This document shows, piece after piece, positions 23,085 to 36,288 of a stretch of DNA of 64,000 nucleotides. The first letter of the stretch is position 1. Each line of letters starts with the position of its first letter. The notes under the pieces are model-generated. The model saw only the letters and a program-made list of their open reading frames with translations. It made no database searches and had not been told where the DNA came from. The stretch spans positions 62,182,178-62,246,177 of the forward strand of contig NC_037668.1 of NCBI RefSeq assembly GCF_003255815.1, read 5' to 3'. The position numbers were made by a program, and so were the translations under genes. The DNA comes from Theropithecus gelada (taxonomy: Eukaryota; Chordata; Mammalia; Primates; Cercopithecidae).

Positions 23085-23618
23085 TGTAGGCAGCTTCTAA
23101 AATGGCCTCCAGTGATCCCAGCCACCTGGTATTCATGCTTTTATGTAATCCCCTCCCCTTGAATGTGGGTTGGACCTAAGGACTTTCTTCTAACGAAAAG
23201 AATATAGCAACCATGATGGGATGTCACTCCCAATATTGAGCTGCAGAAAGATTTCTTAGCAGCCATCTTGCTCTCTCTTCCTTACTTGCTCTCTTGTTCA
23301 CTGTAGTGGAAACCAACTGCCATGTCCCACAGAAAGGTTGACATGGCAAAAAACAGAGAGACCCTCTGACAAAAAAGCCCAAGGAACTGAATCCTACCGA
23401 TTGCCAGTAAATGAGCTTGGAAGTAGATGCTTCTCCAATCGAGCCTTAAAATGAGTGCAGCTCTGAAGACACTTTGCAGCTTTGTGAAAAACCCTGAGTT
23501 AGAGAACCCAGCGAAGCCACACCTAGATTTCTGACCAGCAGAGACTGGATACATTGTGTTATTTTAAATTGCTAAGTTTGAGGGTAACTTATTATGTAGC
23601 AATAGATAACTAATAGGG
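23085..23618 (+). mobile_element. MLT1-type MaLR LTR, sense, near full-length
   Basis: 'ttgtaggcagcttctaaaat', 'ctggtattcatgc', 'aatcccctccccttgaatgt', 'atgagcttggaagtagatgc' and 'tagcaatagataactaata' give the LTR from start to end. Confidence 0.88.
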
Positions 23619-23763
23619 GCACATATCAGCTATGTGGTCTTGGGCAAATTACTTACAAATTCTGTGTGTCAATTTCATAGATATAAAATAGGTAAAATAA
23701 TGGTATTTTACCTATTTGGTATTATTACCAAATTTGGTATTATTTGGTATTATATTACCTTGT

Positions 23764-23799
<36 letters not shown>

Positions 23800-23852
23800 A
23801 CCACCTGCCTTGTGGGTTTTAGAGAGGATAAAGTAAGTGTATCATAAAAAAG
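23619..23852 (+). mobile_element. MIR SINE, sense, left part with expanded A-tract
   Basis: 'gctatgtggtcttgggcaaa', 'ttacttacaaattctgtgtg' and then 'ttttagagaggataaagt' follow MIR. The middle is replaced by inverted repeats (aggtaaaat/attttacct, ttggta/taccaa) and 32 As. Confidence 0.75.
23767..23798. repeat. Poly(A) 32-mer
   Basis: Uninterrupted A run inside the MIR, likely length-variable. Confidence 0.95.
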
Positions 23853-24238
23853 CTTGCTATGGTTTGTATGTGTTTCCCAAATTTCATGTGTTGGAAACTT
23901 AGTATTTGAATTCATATGTTGATGGCATTTGGAGGTGAGGCCTTGGAAAGGTAATTAGAATCGGATAAGGTCATCACAGTAGGGCCCCCATGATTGAACC
24001 CGAGGCTTTATAAGAAGAGAAAGAGAGATCTGGGCTAGCATGCTCTGCCACCTCACCATGTAATGTCCTGAGCTGCCTTGGGACTCTACAGAGAGTCCTG
24101 ACTAGCAAGAAGGTCCACACCCATGAATCCCCTAGACCTTGGATTTTCCAGCCTCTAGCGCTATAAGAAATAATTCTTTTATTTATAAATTACCTAGTCT
24201 CAGGTACTCAGTTATAGCAACAGAAAATTGACTAAGAC
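23853..24238 (+). mobile_element. MST/MLT1-type MaLR LTR, sense
   Basis: Starts 'tgctatggtttgtatgtg' and ends 'aaattgactaagaca'. 'ttggattttccagcctctag' and 'aattacctagtctcaggta' lie between. It splits the MIR. A clean TSD is not visible (aagct left, agcct right). Confidence 0.88.
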
Positions 24239-24300
24239 AAGCCTTAAGATAGTTTGTGGTGCATAGTAAATTCTCAGTTCATGTTAGCTATCCAGTTTTG
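24239..24300 (+). mobile_element. MIR SINE, right end
   Basis: 'gcatagtaaattctcagttc' is the MIR 3' end and completes the copy begun at 23619. Confidence 0.65.
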
Positions 24301-25011
24301 GTTATATGATATATGTATAGATTCTTCATTGAATATGTATCCAAGACCCAACCTCTCCTTACGTAAAAGCATAAGCAGACACTGCTGATGTTGGGATTTT
24401 GGTCCACATTTGTCATGCCTAGTTATAGGAGCTCTTATTTTACTAAGATGGGGGACTAGTTTCAGGAATTGAACCCTCACTGATAAGATGGGATTTATTA
24501 AAATGTGTCTAAACTAACTGTTTGATGTTCAGGGGATCCCTCATGTCAGGGATGTGGTAAGCCTCCTCAGAAGACATTCACGCTGCACAGGAGAGATCCC
24601 ACTCCTTCTCAGCCTTTGGTTTTCTGACTGACAAATGCAGACCTTTGTGACTTCTTCATATGGTTACATGTACCATTCCTCTGAGGCCTCTCTAGATCAT
24701 CTTATACCAGATGTGACAGAAGCAAGGCACAGGGATCTGAGTGTGCCTAACATGTGAAAGTTAAACAAGATACTGAGATGTATATTTCTAAAACTCAGTG
24801 ATTTGCTCACTCTCCAACACTGATATGTTCATGGGACTCCAGTTAGGACTTCAGAGTTTATACAAAGCTCTCACGAAAGTATAGGGGACTGGAGTCCTGT
24901 CTGCCTGAGTTTGCCATTCTTCCCTTTCTTCCCCTAGGATTGGGTTCTGATATTCCATCTTTCTGCATTTCCTTCTCTTAAGTAGGGAGTCCTGGAAACC
25001 CACCCCCGCTT
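24301..25011. other. Unassigned sequence
   Basis: No repeat recognised and no coding signal. Confidence 0.3.
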
Positions 25012-25192
25012 TGAATAGTGTTTCCAGACTTGCTTGATCGTATGAGTCATGTAGGTGCTTGCTAGGTACAGATTTAAAGACCTCACTCCAGACCTCTTGG
25101 ATTCGAATCTCCTAGAGAAGAATCTGGAATCTATTTTTAAGAAGTACCTCTGGGTAATTCTTATCATAAGCCAAGTTAGGGAAACACTGTCT
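25012..25192 (+). mobile_element. MER5-type hAT MITE
   Basis: Follows MER5 order: 'agtgtttccagacttg', 'ctccagacctcttggattcg', 'ttttaagaagtacctctggg', 'gccaagttagggaaacact'. Confidence 0.75.
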
Positions 25193-26399
25193 TAGAACAT
25201 TTTACTTTCATCTTTCCCCTGGTTCTGGGATAGTGAATAACTGCCAATGGCAGACATCATTAATTGATCACAAGACTCTCTCACTCTGAGCCTGGTGAAG
25301 GCCTCAGAACCCATAACAAGCACTTGAGGCAGCCATCAGTCATCAGGTGGAGCTACAATGGAGATGAAATATAATTGCCATCCCTGCTCTAGTGAATATG
25401 TATTCTTGCGGTGTTGACCTTTTCTTGATATGTTGATGGATATACAAGAAGTCTGAATGTAAAGACTCTGGGATAACCCAAGTCCATCTGCGACTTTCTG
25501 CTGACCTGTTGATACCTCTACAGACAGATGTTTTCAGAGACAGGTCAAAGGTCTCCTCTTTGACCCCTCTAGTGGGCATTTTCCTCCTGTTTTTCCAGAG
25601 AATAGGTCCACACAGGTCATGGGGCATGATAGATAGTGATAAGAGTATATCTGCTGACCATACTGAGAAGAGACTAGGAGAGTGTGGAGTGAGGAAAGGT
25701 TTGTGGGGTGTTAAAACTTTAGAGTCTTGGTCAAAATGTAGCACTTAGAGTGGGGCTTAGATGTCTGTGATGATGGTAGATCCATAAAAATTCCTTGATT
25801 TCTTCCAAGGTGTCTCCTTTCTCTCTGTATTACCCCAAGATGCTAAAGTATCATCACTGTAAAGGAATGGGCCAGACCAGGCCCAGATAATAGAATAAGA
25901 GAGCTCCTTGAAAGGCTTGAAGGTTAGTGTGGGAGACAAGCAGGAAATCGTGCTATTGCAGAGTGTGATTCCCATGGAGAGCCACCAGGTGCTGTGAGGA
26001 CCTACAACAAGGAGAGGCTGACTCTGCTTTGGGTTTGGGAACGGAGGAACAAGTGTGGAGGCAAAAGAAGTGATTGCAACACAGCCCTGTTAGGTAAGTA
26101 AGAGCTGAAAAGAGAGAAAAGGCATTCCTGGCAAATATCCACACAGAAGTTTGCAGCTGCTCACTTCCAGGGGTCAAGCAGGAGTGGGAGCATGGCTGGA
26201 GGGCAGCCTGTGTACTTGGGTAGGGGAAGGGGCAGGGAGGGCAGGGTATGGCTGGCCTTGGGGATGGAGAGGGCAGCAACTGACCAATCTAAGAGAAGAG
26301 ACCTTAGAGACTCCTACTTGAACAGCGTGGTCCTGTTTGATCATCCTATAGAAACTCACCCGTCCATAAGCCTGCACACATGGAGCTCCCATTGAGCAT
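25193..26399. other. Unassigned, with weak antisense L2 at 26080-26250
   Basis: 'ttccaggggtcaagcaggag' and 'ggagcatggctgg' are L2-like. A 133-codon minus frame at 25343-25744 has no recognisable motif and I do not call it a gene. Confidence 0.35.
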
Positions 26400-27848
26400 T
26401 TTAGTGCCTCATTCTGAAATATGAAAGGTAATCAGTGTCTGCCAGATGTTTGAGGAACCACAGTATCATGGAAAGAAAGCAGAAAAAAAATCAGAGGAAA
26501 TAGAAGCAACGTAAAAAGGAAAAAAACACCAAATAATTCTCAGAGATACAGGGGGAAATATTATATCCTTAAACAAGAATACATAATTATTTAAAAATAA
26601 ATATTAACAGAAAGCTCTTAAGAATTAAAAATATTATAACAGAAATAAACAACTCAATAAGATGACTGTAAAAATAGGTTAAGAAGGTCTTCAGAGAAAA
26701 GCTCACAACTCAAAGGGATGGAAAATGGAAGAAAGTGTAAGATTATATATAACACCAGTATAAAAAGCCAGTATTTATTTGAATAGCAGAAGCTCCAGAA
26801 AGAGAGAAATCAAGGGGGGAAATTATTGAAGTAATAAACCATGACATGAGTTTCTAGATTGAAAGGGCCACCAAGTGCCAGAACAATGGATGGAAAACGT
26901 CCCCTACTCACTGATATTCAAAGAATCAGGGATCAGAAAAGCATCAGACTTCTCAGCATCAACATTGAAAGGAAGAAGCAATGAAGGAATACTTTCAAAG
27001 TCCTGAGGGGAATGGGGGATGATTTCCACTTTACAATTTTATATTCCGTCAAACTATTAATCAATTGTGAGAAATATAATAGAAAATCATCTCACATGTA
27101 CAAGATCTCAAAATATGGCTTCCTGTGAATCCTTATGCAGAAAGCTACTGAAGGATATTCCCCACCAAGATAAGAGAGTAAATTAAGAAAGTTTGTGTCC
27201 AGAATCCAGGAAACAGGCATTTAATACAGGAGAGGGCCAAGGGAATTCTTGATTTAATGATGAAGAGAAGTTCCAGGATGACAGATGAATGTCAGACCAG
27301 GTTAAAGCAGGAGAACCAAGGAAAGAATTAAACCAATACATAATTTGATACATGTCAACATATTTGAAAGAAAATTATAATTCTTGCAGAGAGCTCAGGT
27401 GTGAAATAGCAATAGATACATAGAAAACCAAGTAAGCGACCAATCAGGGCAATGAAAAAACCCAAGGAAAGCAACAAAGTTGTACAGTAGAGGAGATATT
27501 AATATAATCATGGCACACCAAGTAACTCAATTTGAAAATAATATAATCATAATAATTTAAATACTGAATACTAATATTGCCCCCAAAATGATGATATAAT
27601 CATATTGAAAGGATAGGAGGATATGTGTTTGTGAGGGATAAGAGAGCTATAATCCTCTTCTTACATAGAAGGACATTAATAAGTGATAAGTAATTTTAAA
27701 AACAGTGGAATAAACATGTTTCTTAAAAATATGGAGTTAATACTGGAAGAAACAGCCAGAAAATTTGAAAATGGTTGCTTTGGGGAAGAAGGAACGAGGA
27801 GAAAGGAGAATGCTGTCTTCCCTTCAAAGCCTTCTGTAAATATTTATT
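26400..27848 (+). mobile_element. HAL1/L1M-type element, sense, left part
   Basis: 'tctcagcatcaacattgaaa', 'actttcaaagtcctgagggg', 'acaattttatattccgtcaa' and 'acaggagagggccaaggga' match HAL1, the ORF1-only relative of L1. Its likely 3' end is found at 36694-36985, beyond the inserted L1. All coding frames are broken. Confidence 0.7.
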
Positions 27849-27861
27849 ATTCTAAACTAGG
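27849..27861. repeat. Left TSD of the nearly full-length L1 (imperfect)
   Basis: attctaaactagg compares with atttaaacatagg at 36694-36706. Confidence 0.5.
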
Positions 27862-29495
27862 TAGGGAGAGGGGGCCAGACGGCTGAGTAGATGCAGCCAG
27901 GATGAGTGTCTCCCACTTACGGACAGGGTATTGGGAATATTGGCACACTCCTAGCAGGTCTTCAGAGGGAAGACACTGAGAACGAACGGAGGGCGCATGC
28001 AGATACTTGGCTGGAGTGGGAGGAAACCCCTGCATGGGGCTACTATGCACCAGGACTCATTTCTGGCTCCTGGTGACTCCTGGGGAAGGTGGGAGCTGAA
28101 CAGACAAGGAGCAACTCGCTCTCACCACGGGCTTCTGGAATCCCAGCAGGAGAGCCCTTGACCACCATGGACATTTGAACTGGCAGGGGGAGCTGCTCAA
28201 AGAAGTGGTAGGGGCAGAACTCCAGCCAGAGCAGAAACCGAGTGTTTGGTGTGGGAGCATCTGTAGTGGAGCACAGCCATGGTCGCCCATCCCACTAGGT
28301 TCAACTCACTCCCATAGGAGACTTTAGCCTTAGGGGAACTATAGGACCTGAACTCTGCAGGATGGTCTTGCCCATGAGAGAGGGCCAATCCAATCTGAGC
28401 ACCTGTCAATCTGCTGACCTCTCCCAGGCACCCCAGCCTGGCTGCACCTGCTTGCAGTGTGGCCCCAAGTCACCTCCTGGAAGCCCACATCATAGCTCCT
28501 GTGCTGGTGGACTGGGTCTGATGGGCAGAGTACTCCAGCAGAGCTATTTCAGTTGACAGGCACCAGCTCACCCCCAACTGCAGCCTGCCCTCATGCCCCT
28601 TTGCCCACATGCACTCACCCATAACTACCCCATAAATTACTCTGTGGGTGGGTGTGTGTGCAGGCATACTTTGCCTTTCCTCCCCCTCCAGCATGCATGG
28701 AGGGGCACCCTGCCATGCCACTGCTGCCTGTGTATGTGCTGAACCACCACTGTAGTTGGAGCATTGTCGGGCACAGAGCCCACCAGCCCCCATCCTGCCA
28801 GGGCCCACTTCTGTGCTGAAACTATCACCAGCATGAAACTAGACATGAAGAAAAGCAGACCTACCCCTTCCCTGAGTGGCCACTCCTGCCCATGGGAAGA
28901 CACATAGAGTGTGCACACAGTCCTGCACCAACCAGTGCCCTACCCCTGCACTAACATCACTGCTGGTTCACACACCCACAGTTAATGGGGGAGGGGCATT
29001 TTCCCAAGCCAGTGCTGTCAATGCCAGTCACTGCTGTAAACATCCACATGGAGGCTGGCACCCCAGAACCCACTAGCACCCTGCTGCTGTCGACAAACAT
29101 ACAACCCAGAGTGCTGCAGCTGCTGTTACTAATGACATGTGTGAACATGGACAGATACCACTGCCACCACCCACAAAGGAGGGCATAGGTTTGGCTGGCA
29201 CTACCCATCGGAGTATTGTGACCAGTGGTCCAGAAGCACCTCATCCCTTCCAGCACAGCAGCTTCCTAACCTCGAGGAGCCAGAGAACAAAGTGGGGGTC
29301 TGATACTAGTTCCCCAGTTCAGTCCAGGAGTCCCAAACTGAGCCTTGCCCCACTGAAATCTTTCAAACATGAAGCCAGTCAACTGAACCCACCTTATACC
29401 ACAGTCAAACCCCCTGGGTCACCAAATGGGATAAAAGAAAAAAAAATCCAAAGGACAGAAAATGTAAAGACTGAAGGAGCATCACCCTCACAAAG
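27862..29495 (+). promoter_or_regulatory. L1 5' UTR (old promoter region)
   Basis: GC-richer than its surroundings, starting 'agagggggccagacggctga', and rich in short CA/GC phrases. In L1 this region carries the internal Pol II promoter. Whether any activity survives cannot be read from the sequence. Short ORFs inside (for example 29137-29499) are chance. Confidence 0.6.
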
Positions 29496-30451
29496 ATGAG
29501 AAAGAACCAGTGCAAGAACTCTGACAACTCAAAAAAGTCAAAGTGCCTTTTTTCCTCCAAATGATTGCACTAGTTCTCCAGGAAGAGCTCTTAACCAGGA
29601 TGAGATGGCTGAAATGATACAAATAGAATTCAGAATATGAATAGGAATGAAGATCACTGAGATCCAAGAGACTGTTGAAACTCATCTAAGGAAGCTAAAA
29701 GTCACAATAAAAAGATGTGGAGCTGACAAAATAGTATAGAAAAGAACATAATTGACCTGATGGAGCTGAAAAACACACTATGAGAATATCATAATGAAAT
29801 TGCAAGCATTAATAGTAGAATAAACCAAGCTGAGGAAAGAATCTCAGGGTTTGAAGACTGACTTTCTGAAATAAGACAGGCAGACAAGAAAAAAGAATGA
29901 AAAGAAACAAAACCTCAGTGAAATAGGGAAATATATAAAGATACTAAATCTATGACTCATTTGACATCCCTGAAAGAGATGGGGAAAATGGAAGCAACTT
30001 GGAAAACATAGTTTAGGATACCATCCATGAGAACTTCCCCAATCTAGCTAGAGAAGCTGGCACTGAAATTCAAGAAAAACAGAGAACTCCTACGAAATAC
30101 TTCACAAAATATTGTCCCAAAACACATAATCGTCAAATTCTCCAAGGTCAAAATGAAAGAAAAAAAACCTTAAAGGTAGTTAGGGAGAAAGAACAGGTCA
30201 CCTACAAAAGGAAGTCCATCAGAGTAACAGCAGACCTCTCAGCAGAAATCCTACAAGCCAGAAGAGATTGGGGCCTATATTCAACATTCTTAAAGAAAAG
30301 AATTCCAACCAAGAATTTTCTATCCAGCCAAATTAAGCTACATAAGTGAAGGAGAAATAAGATCCTTTCAGACAAGCAAATGGTGAGGGAATTTATTACA
30401 AGGCCTGCCTTACAAGAGCTCCTGAAAGAAGCACTAAGGATGGAAAGATAA
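29496..30451 (+). pseudogene. L1 ORF1 pseudogene
   Basis: ORF1p is the L1 RNA-binding trimeric chaperone. The start atgagaaagaaccagtgc lies at 29496. Coding-like sequence covers the coiled coil (gagctgaaaaacacac region) and RNA-recognition/C-terminal domains (aagggaagtccatcag, acaagccagaagagattggg, caaattaagctacataagtg). Multiple stops and frameshifts prevent any long frame, and only fragments below 60 codons remain on the sense strand. An early TAA at 30449-30451 falls just before the usual end. Confidence 0.8.
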
Positions 30452-31290
30452 TTATCATCCACTACAAAAACACACTTAAGTACACAGACCAGTGACACTA
30501 TAAAGCAATCACACAAGGAAGTCAGCATAATACCGAGTTAATAACACGATGATAGGATCAAATCCACACATATCAATACTAACCTTGAATGTATTATAAA
30601 TGGGCTAAATGTCCCAATTAAAATACACAAAAAGGCAAGCTGAATAAGGAAGCAAGACCCAATGACATGCTATCTTCAAGAGACCCATCTCACATGCAAT
30701 GATACCCGTAGGCTCAAAATAAAAGGATGGAGAAAAATCTATCAAGTAAATGAAAACAGAAAACACAGGGACTGCAATCCTAATTTCAGACAAAACTGAC
30801 TTTAAACCAACAAAAATTTAAAAAGACAAAGAAGGGCATTACATACTGTTAAAGGGTTCAATTCAACAAGAAGACCTAACTACCCTAAATATATACGCAC
30901 TCAACACAGGAGCACCCCGATTCATAAAGCATGTTTTTAAAGACCTTCAAAGAGATTTAGACTTAGACTCCCACAAAATAATAGTGGGAGACCTCAACAC
31001 CCCACGGTCAATATTAGATCATTAAGGCAGAAAATTGACAAAGATACTCCAGAGCTGAATTCAACACTGGACCAAATGAACCTAATAGATATCTACCAAA
31101 CTTTACACCCCAAAACAACAGAATATACACTCTTCTCATTGCCACCTGGTATATACTGTAAAGTGGATCACACAATTGGACATAAAACAATCCTCAGCAA
31201 ATGCAAAAGAACCAAAATCATACCAACCACTCTCAGACCCCAAATGGTATGAACAATATAATTGGAAATTGAGATTAAGAAAATTGTTCA

Positions 31291-31573
31291 GCCAGGCTAG
31301 GTGGCTCACACCTGTAATCCCAGCACTTTGGGAGGGTTAGGCAGGCGAATCACCTGAGGTCAGGAGTTTGAGACCAGCCTGACCAACATGGAGAAACTCC
31401 ATCTCTACTGAAAATACAAAATGAGACAGGCATGGTGGCACATGCCTGTAATCTCAGCTACTCAGGAGTCTGAGGCAGGAGAATTTCTTGAACCCAGGAG
31501 GCAGAAGTTGCAGTGAGCCAAGATGATGCCATTGCACTCCAGCCTGGACAACAAGAGTGAAACTCCATAAAAA
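31291..31573 (+). mobile_element. AluS in L1, with TSD
   Basis: Complete dimer from 'gccaggctaggtggctcaca' to 'gtgaaactccataaaa'. Flanks aaaattgttca (31280-31290) and aaaatcgttca (31574-31584) differ at one base. Confidence 0.93.
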
Positions 31574-32213
31574 AAAATCGTTCAAAACCATACAATTACA
31601 TGGAAACTAAACAACCTGCTCCTGGATGACTTTTGGGTAAATAATGAAATAAAGGCAGTATTCAAGAAATTCTTTGAAACTAATGAGAACAAAAATACAA
31701 CATACCAGAATTTCTGAGGCATGGCTAACGCAGTGTTAAGAGGGAAATTTATAGCACTAACAGTCACATTAAAAAGTTAGAAAGATCTCAAATTAACAAC
31801 CTAACATCACAAATAAAAGAACTAGAGAAACAAGAACAAACCCACCCCAAAGCTACAGAAGATGGGAAATAACCAAAATCAGAGCTGAACTGAACAAGAC
31901 TGACACATGAAAACCCATCAAAAGATCAAAGAATCCAGGAGCCAGTATTCTGAAAAAATTAAGACAGACAAATAGCTAGACTAATAAAGAAAAAAAGAGA
32001 AGATCCAAATAAACACAATTAGAAACAATAAAGGGGATATTATCATTGACCCACAGAAATACAAATAACCATCAGAGAATACTGTGAACACCTCAATGCA
32101 CACAAACTAGAAAATCTAGAAGAAATTGATAAATTCCTGGACACACACATCCTTCCAAGACTGAAGCAGAAAGAAACTGAATCTCTGAACAGACCAATAA
32201 TGAGCTCCAAAAT

Positions 32214-32229
32214 GGAATCAGTAATTTTT
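32214..32229. repeat. Left TSD of the tiny Alu insertion
   Basis: ggaatcagtaattttt, repeated exactly at 32262-32277. Confidence 0.85.
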
Positions 32230-32261
32230 TTTTTTTTTTTTTTTTTTTGAGACGGAGTCTC
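32230..32261 (-). mobile_element. Extremely truncated Alu (3' tail only), antisense
   Basis: About 19 Ts followed by gagacggagtctc, the reverse complement of the last bases of an Alu right arm plus its poly(A). It sits between exact copies of a 16-bp host sequence, so it is a true insertion and not a remnant of a larger Alu. Confidence 0.85.
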
Positions 32262-34583
32262 GGAATCAGTAATTTTTAAAAACCTATCAACCAAAAAAAT
32301 CCTAGGACCAGATGGATTCACAGAATTCTACCAGATGTACAAAGAAGAGCTGGTTCCACTCCTACTGAGACTATTCCAAAAATTGAGGAGTAAAGACTCC
32401 TCCCCAACTCATTCTATGAGTCTAGCATCATCCTGATGCCAAAACCTGGCAGAGACCCAGCAAAAAAAAAAAGAAAGAAAAGAGAAGAAAAAGAAAAAGA
32501 AAAGAAAACTTCAGGCAAATATCTTTGATGAACATTGATGCAAAAATTCTCAGCAAAATAATCACAAACTGAATCCATCAACACATCAAAAAGCTTATCC
32601 ATCATGATCAAGTAGGCTTTATCCCTGGGATGCAAAGCTGGTTCAACATATGCAAATTAATAAACATGATTCATCACATAGACAAAAGTAAAGACAAAAA
32701 CCATATGATTATCTCAATAGATGCAGAAAAGGCTTTCAATAAAATTCAACATTCATTCATGTTAAAAACTCTCAACAAACTAGGTATTGAAGGAATATAC
32801 CTCAAAATAACATGAGCCATCTATGACAAACCCACAGCCAACATCATACTAAATAGGCCAAAGCTGGAATGGAAGCATTCTGCTTGAAAACTGGCACAAG
32901 ATAAGGATGCCCTCTCTCACCACTCCAATTCAACATAGTATTGGAAGTCTTGGCCAGAGCAATCAGGCAAGAGAAATAAAGAGTTTCCAAATAGAAAGAG
33001 AGAAAGTCGAAGATTCCGTGTTTGCCGATTACATGATTTTATACCTAGAAAATCCTATAGTCTCTGCCCAAAAGCTCCTTGGGCTGATAAGTAACTTTGG
33101 CAAAGTTTCAAGATACAAAATCAATGTACAAAAATCACTAGTAGTCCTATACCAACAACAGCCAAGCCAAGAGACAAATCAGGAATACAATCCCATTCAC
33201 AACTGCCACAAAAAGAATAAAATACCTAGGAATACAGTTAGCCAGGGAAGTGAAAGATCTCTACAATGAGAATTACAAAACACTGTTCAAAGAAATCAGA
33301 GATGACACAAACAAATGGAAAGACATTCCATGCTCATGGATAAGAATAATTAATATCATTAAAATGGCCATACTGCCCAAAGCAATTTACAGATTCAGTG
33401 CTATTGCTATCAAACTACCAATGACAGTCTTCACGTAACTAGGGGAAAAAAACTATTTTAAAAATCATATGAAACAAAAAAAGATGTTGATTAGCCAAGT
33501 GAATTATAAGCAAAAAGAATAAAGCAGAAAGCATCATGCTACCTAATTTCATACTATGCTACAGGGCTACCAAAACAGCATGGTACTGATACAAAAACAG
33601 ACATATAGACCAATGGAACAGAATAAAGAGATCAGAAATAAAGCTGCATACCTACAACTGCCTGATCTTTGATAAAGCTGACAAAAATAAGCAATGGGGA
33701 AACGGCTCCCTATTCAACAAATGATGCTGGGATAACTGGCTAACCGTATGCAGAAGATAGAAACTGGACCCCTTCCTAATACCTAATACAAAAAAACAAC
33801 TCAAGATGTATTAAAGACTTAAATGTAAAACCCAAAACTATAAAAACCCTGGAAAACAACCTGGTCAATACTATTCTGGACATAACACCTGGCAAAGATT
33901 TCATGACAAAGATGCCAAAAGCAATTGCAGCAAAAGCAAAAATTGACAAATAGGATCAAATCAAACTTAAGAACTTCTACACAGCAAAAGAAACTATATC
34001 AACAGAGTAAATAGACAACCTACAGAATGGGAGAAAATATTTGCAAATTACGCATCTGACAAAGGTCTAATATCCAGCGTCTATTAAGACACAAATTTAC
34101 AAGAGAAAACAAACAACCACGTTAACAAGTAGGTAAAGGGCACGAACAGACGCTTTTCAAAAGGAGACATGCATGTGGCCAACAAACATGAAAAAAGAAG
34201 CTCAATATCACTGATCATTAGAGAAATGCAAATCAAAACCACAATAAGATATCATTTCACACCAGTCAGAATGGCTATATTAAAAATTCAAAAAATAATA
34301 GATGTTGGTGAGGTTGCAGAGAAAAGGGAATGTTTATACACTGTTGGTGGGAGTGTAAATTGGTTCAACCATTGTGGAAAACAGTGTGGCAATTCTTCAA
34401 AGAGCTGAAAACAGAAGGGCTATTCGACCCAGCAAACCCATTACTGAGTATATACCCAAAGGAAAGGAATATACATCATTCTCTCATAAAGACATATGCA
34501 CGTGTATGTTCATCACAACACTATTCTTAACAGCCAAGACATGGAATCAACCTAAATGCCCATCAGTGGTAAGCTGGATTAAG

Positions 34584-34596
34584 AAAATGTAGTACA
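34584..34596. repeat. Left TSD of L1PA
   Basis: aaaatgtagtaca compares with aaaatgtggtaca at 36289-36301 (one difference). Confidence 0.85.
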
Positions 34597-36288
34597 CATT
34601 GCTCAAGGAAATGAGAGGACACAAACAAATGGAAAAATATTCCATGCTCATGGATAGGAATAATCAATAGCATGAAATTGGCTATATGGTCCAAAGTAAT
34701 TTATATATTCAATGCTATTCCCATCAAGCTACCATTGACTTTCTTCACAGAATTAGAAAAAACTACTTTAAATTTCATATGGAACCAAAAAAGAGCCCGT
34801 ACAGGCAAGACAATCCTAAGCAAAAAGAATAAAGCTGGAGGCGTGATGCTACTTGACTTCAAACTATACTACAAGGCTACAGTAACCAAAACAGCATGGT
34901 ACTGGTACCAAAACAGATACATAGACCAATAGAACAGAACAGAGGCCTCAGAAATAACACCACACATCTACAACCATCTGATCTTTGACAAACCTGACAA
35001 AAACAAGCAATGGGAAAAGGATTTCCTATTTAATAAGTGGTGTTGGGAAAACTGGCTAGACATATGCAGAAAACTGAAACTGAACCCCTTCCTTACATCT
35101 TATACAAAAATTAACTCAAGGTGGATTAAAGACTTAAATGTAAGACTAAAGCCATAAAAACCCTAGAAGAAAACCTAGGGAATACCATTCAGGACATAGG
35201 CATGGGCAAAAGCTTCATGACTAAAACACCAAAAACAAGTGCAACAAAAGCCAAAATTGAAAAATGGGATCTAATTAAACTAAAGAGCTTCTGCACAGCA
35301 AAAGAAGCTATCATCAGAGTGAACAGGCAACCTACAGAATGGGAGTAAATTTTTGCAATCTATCCATCTGACAAAGGTCTAATGTCTAGAATCTACAAGG
35401 AACTTGAACAAATTTACAAGAAAAAAACAACTCCATCAGAAAGTGGGTGAAGGGTACGAACAGACACTTCTCAAAAGAACACATTTATGCGGCTGACAAA
35501 CATATTAAAAAAAAGCTTATCATCACTGGTCATTAGAGAAATGCAAATCAAAACCACAATGAGATACCATCTCACACCAGTTAGAATGGTGATCATTAAA
35601 AAGTCAAAAAACAACAGATGCTGGTGAGGATGTGGAGAAATAGGAACACTTTTACACTGTTGGTGGGAGTGTAAATTAGTTCAACCATTGTGAAAGACAC
35701 TGTGGTGATTCCTCAAGGATCTAGAACCAGAAATACCATTTGACCCAGCAATCCCATTACTGGGTATGTACCCAAAAGATTACAAATCATTCTACTATAA
35801 AGACATGCACACATATGTTTATTGAAGCACTATTTACAATAGCAAAGACTTGGAACCAACCCAAGTGCCCATCAATGATAGACTGGATAAAGAAAATGTG
35901 GCATATATACACCATGGAATACTATGCAGCCATAAAAAAGAATGAGTTCATGTCCTTTGCAGGGACATGGATGAAGCTAGAAACCATCATTCTCAGCAAA
36001 CTAACACAGGAACAGAAAACCAAACACCACATGTTCTCACTTATAAGTGGGAGTTGAACAATGAAAACACGTGGACACAGGGAAGGCAACATCACACACT
36101 GGGGCCTGTCGGGGGGTGGGGGAGCAAGGGGAGGGATAGCATTAGGAGAAATACCTAATGTATATGGGGCTTAAAACCTAAATGACAGGTTGATGGGTGC
36201 AGCAAACCATCATGGCACATGTATACCTATGTAACAAACCTGCATGTTCTGCACATGTATCCCAGAACTTAAAGTATAATAAAAAAAA
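34597..36288 (+). mobile_element. L1PA (PA5-PA8 age), 5'-truncated, nested in L1
   Basis: Begins in ORF2 ('gctcaaggaaatgagagga') and runs to an L1PA 3' UTR ('ggcctgtcggggggtggggg', 'gcttaaaacctaaatgacag') and A-tail. The C-terminal frame 35740-36057 (105 codons) is intact to the stop. Upstream there are several stops, including TGA for Arg in the cysteine motif near 35627 (CpG decay). It inserted between two ORF2 codons of the older L1. Confidence 0.92.

Noticed and set aside
25343..25744. 133-codon minus frame
   Set aside because: No motif, no homology I recognise, and no neighbouring gene features.
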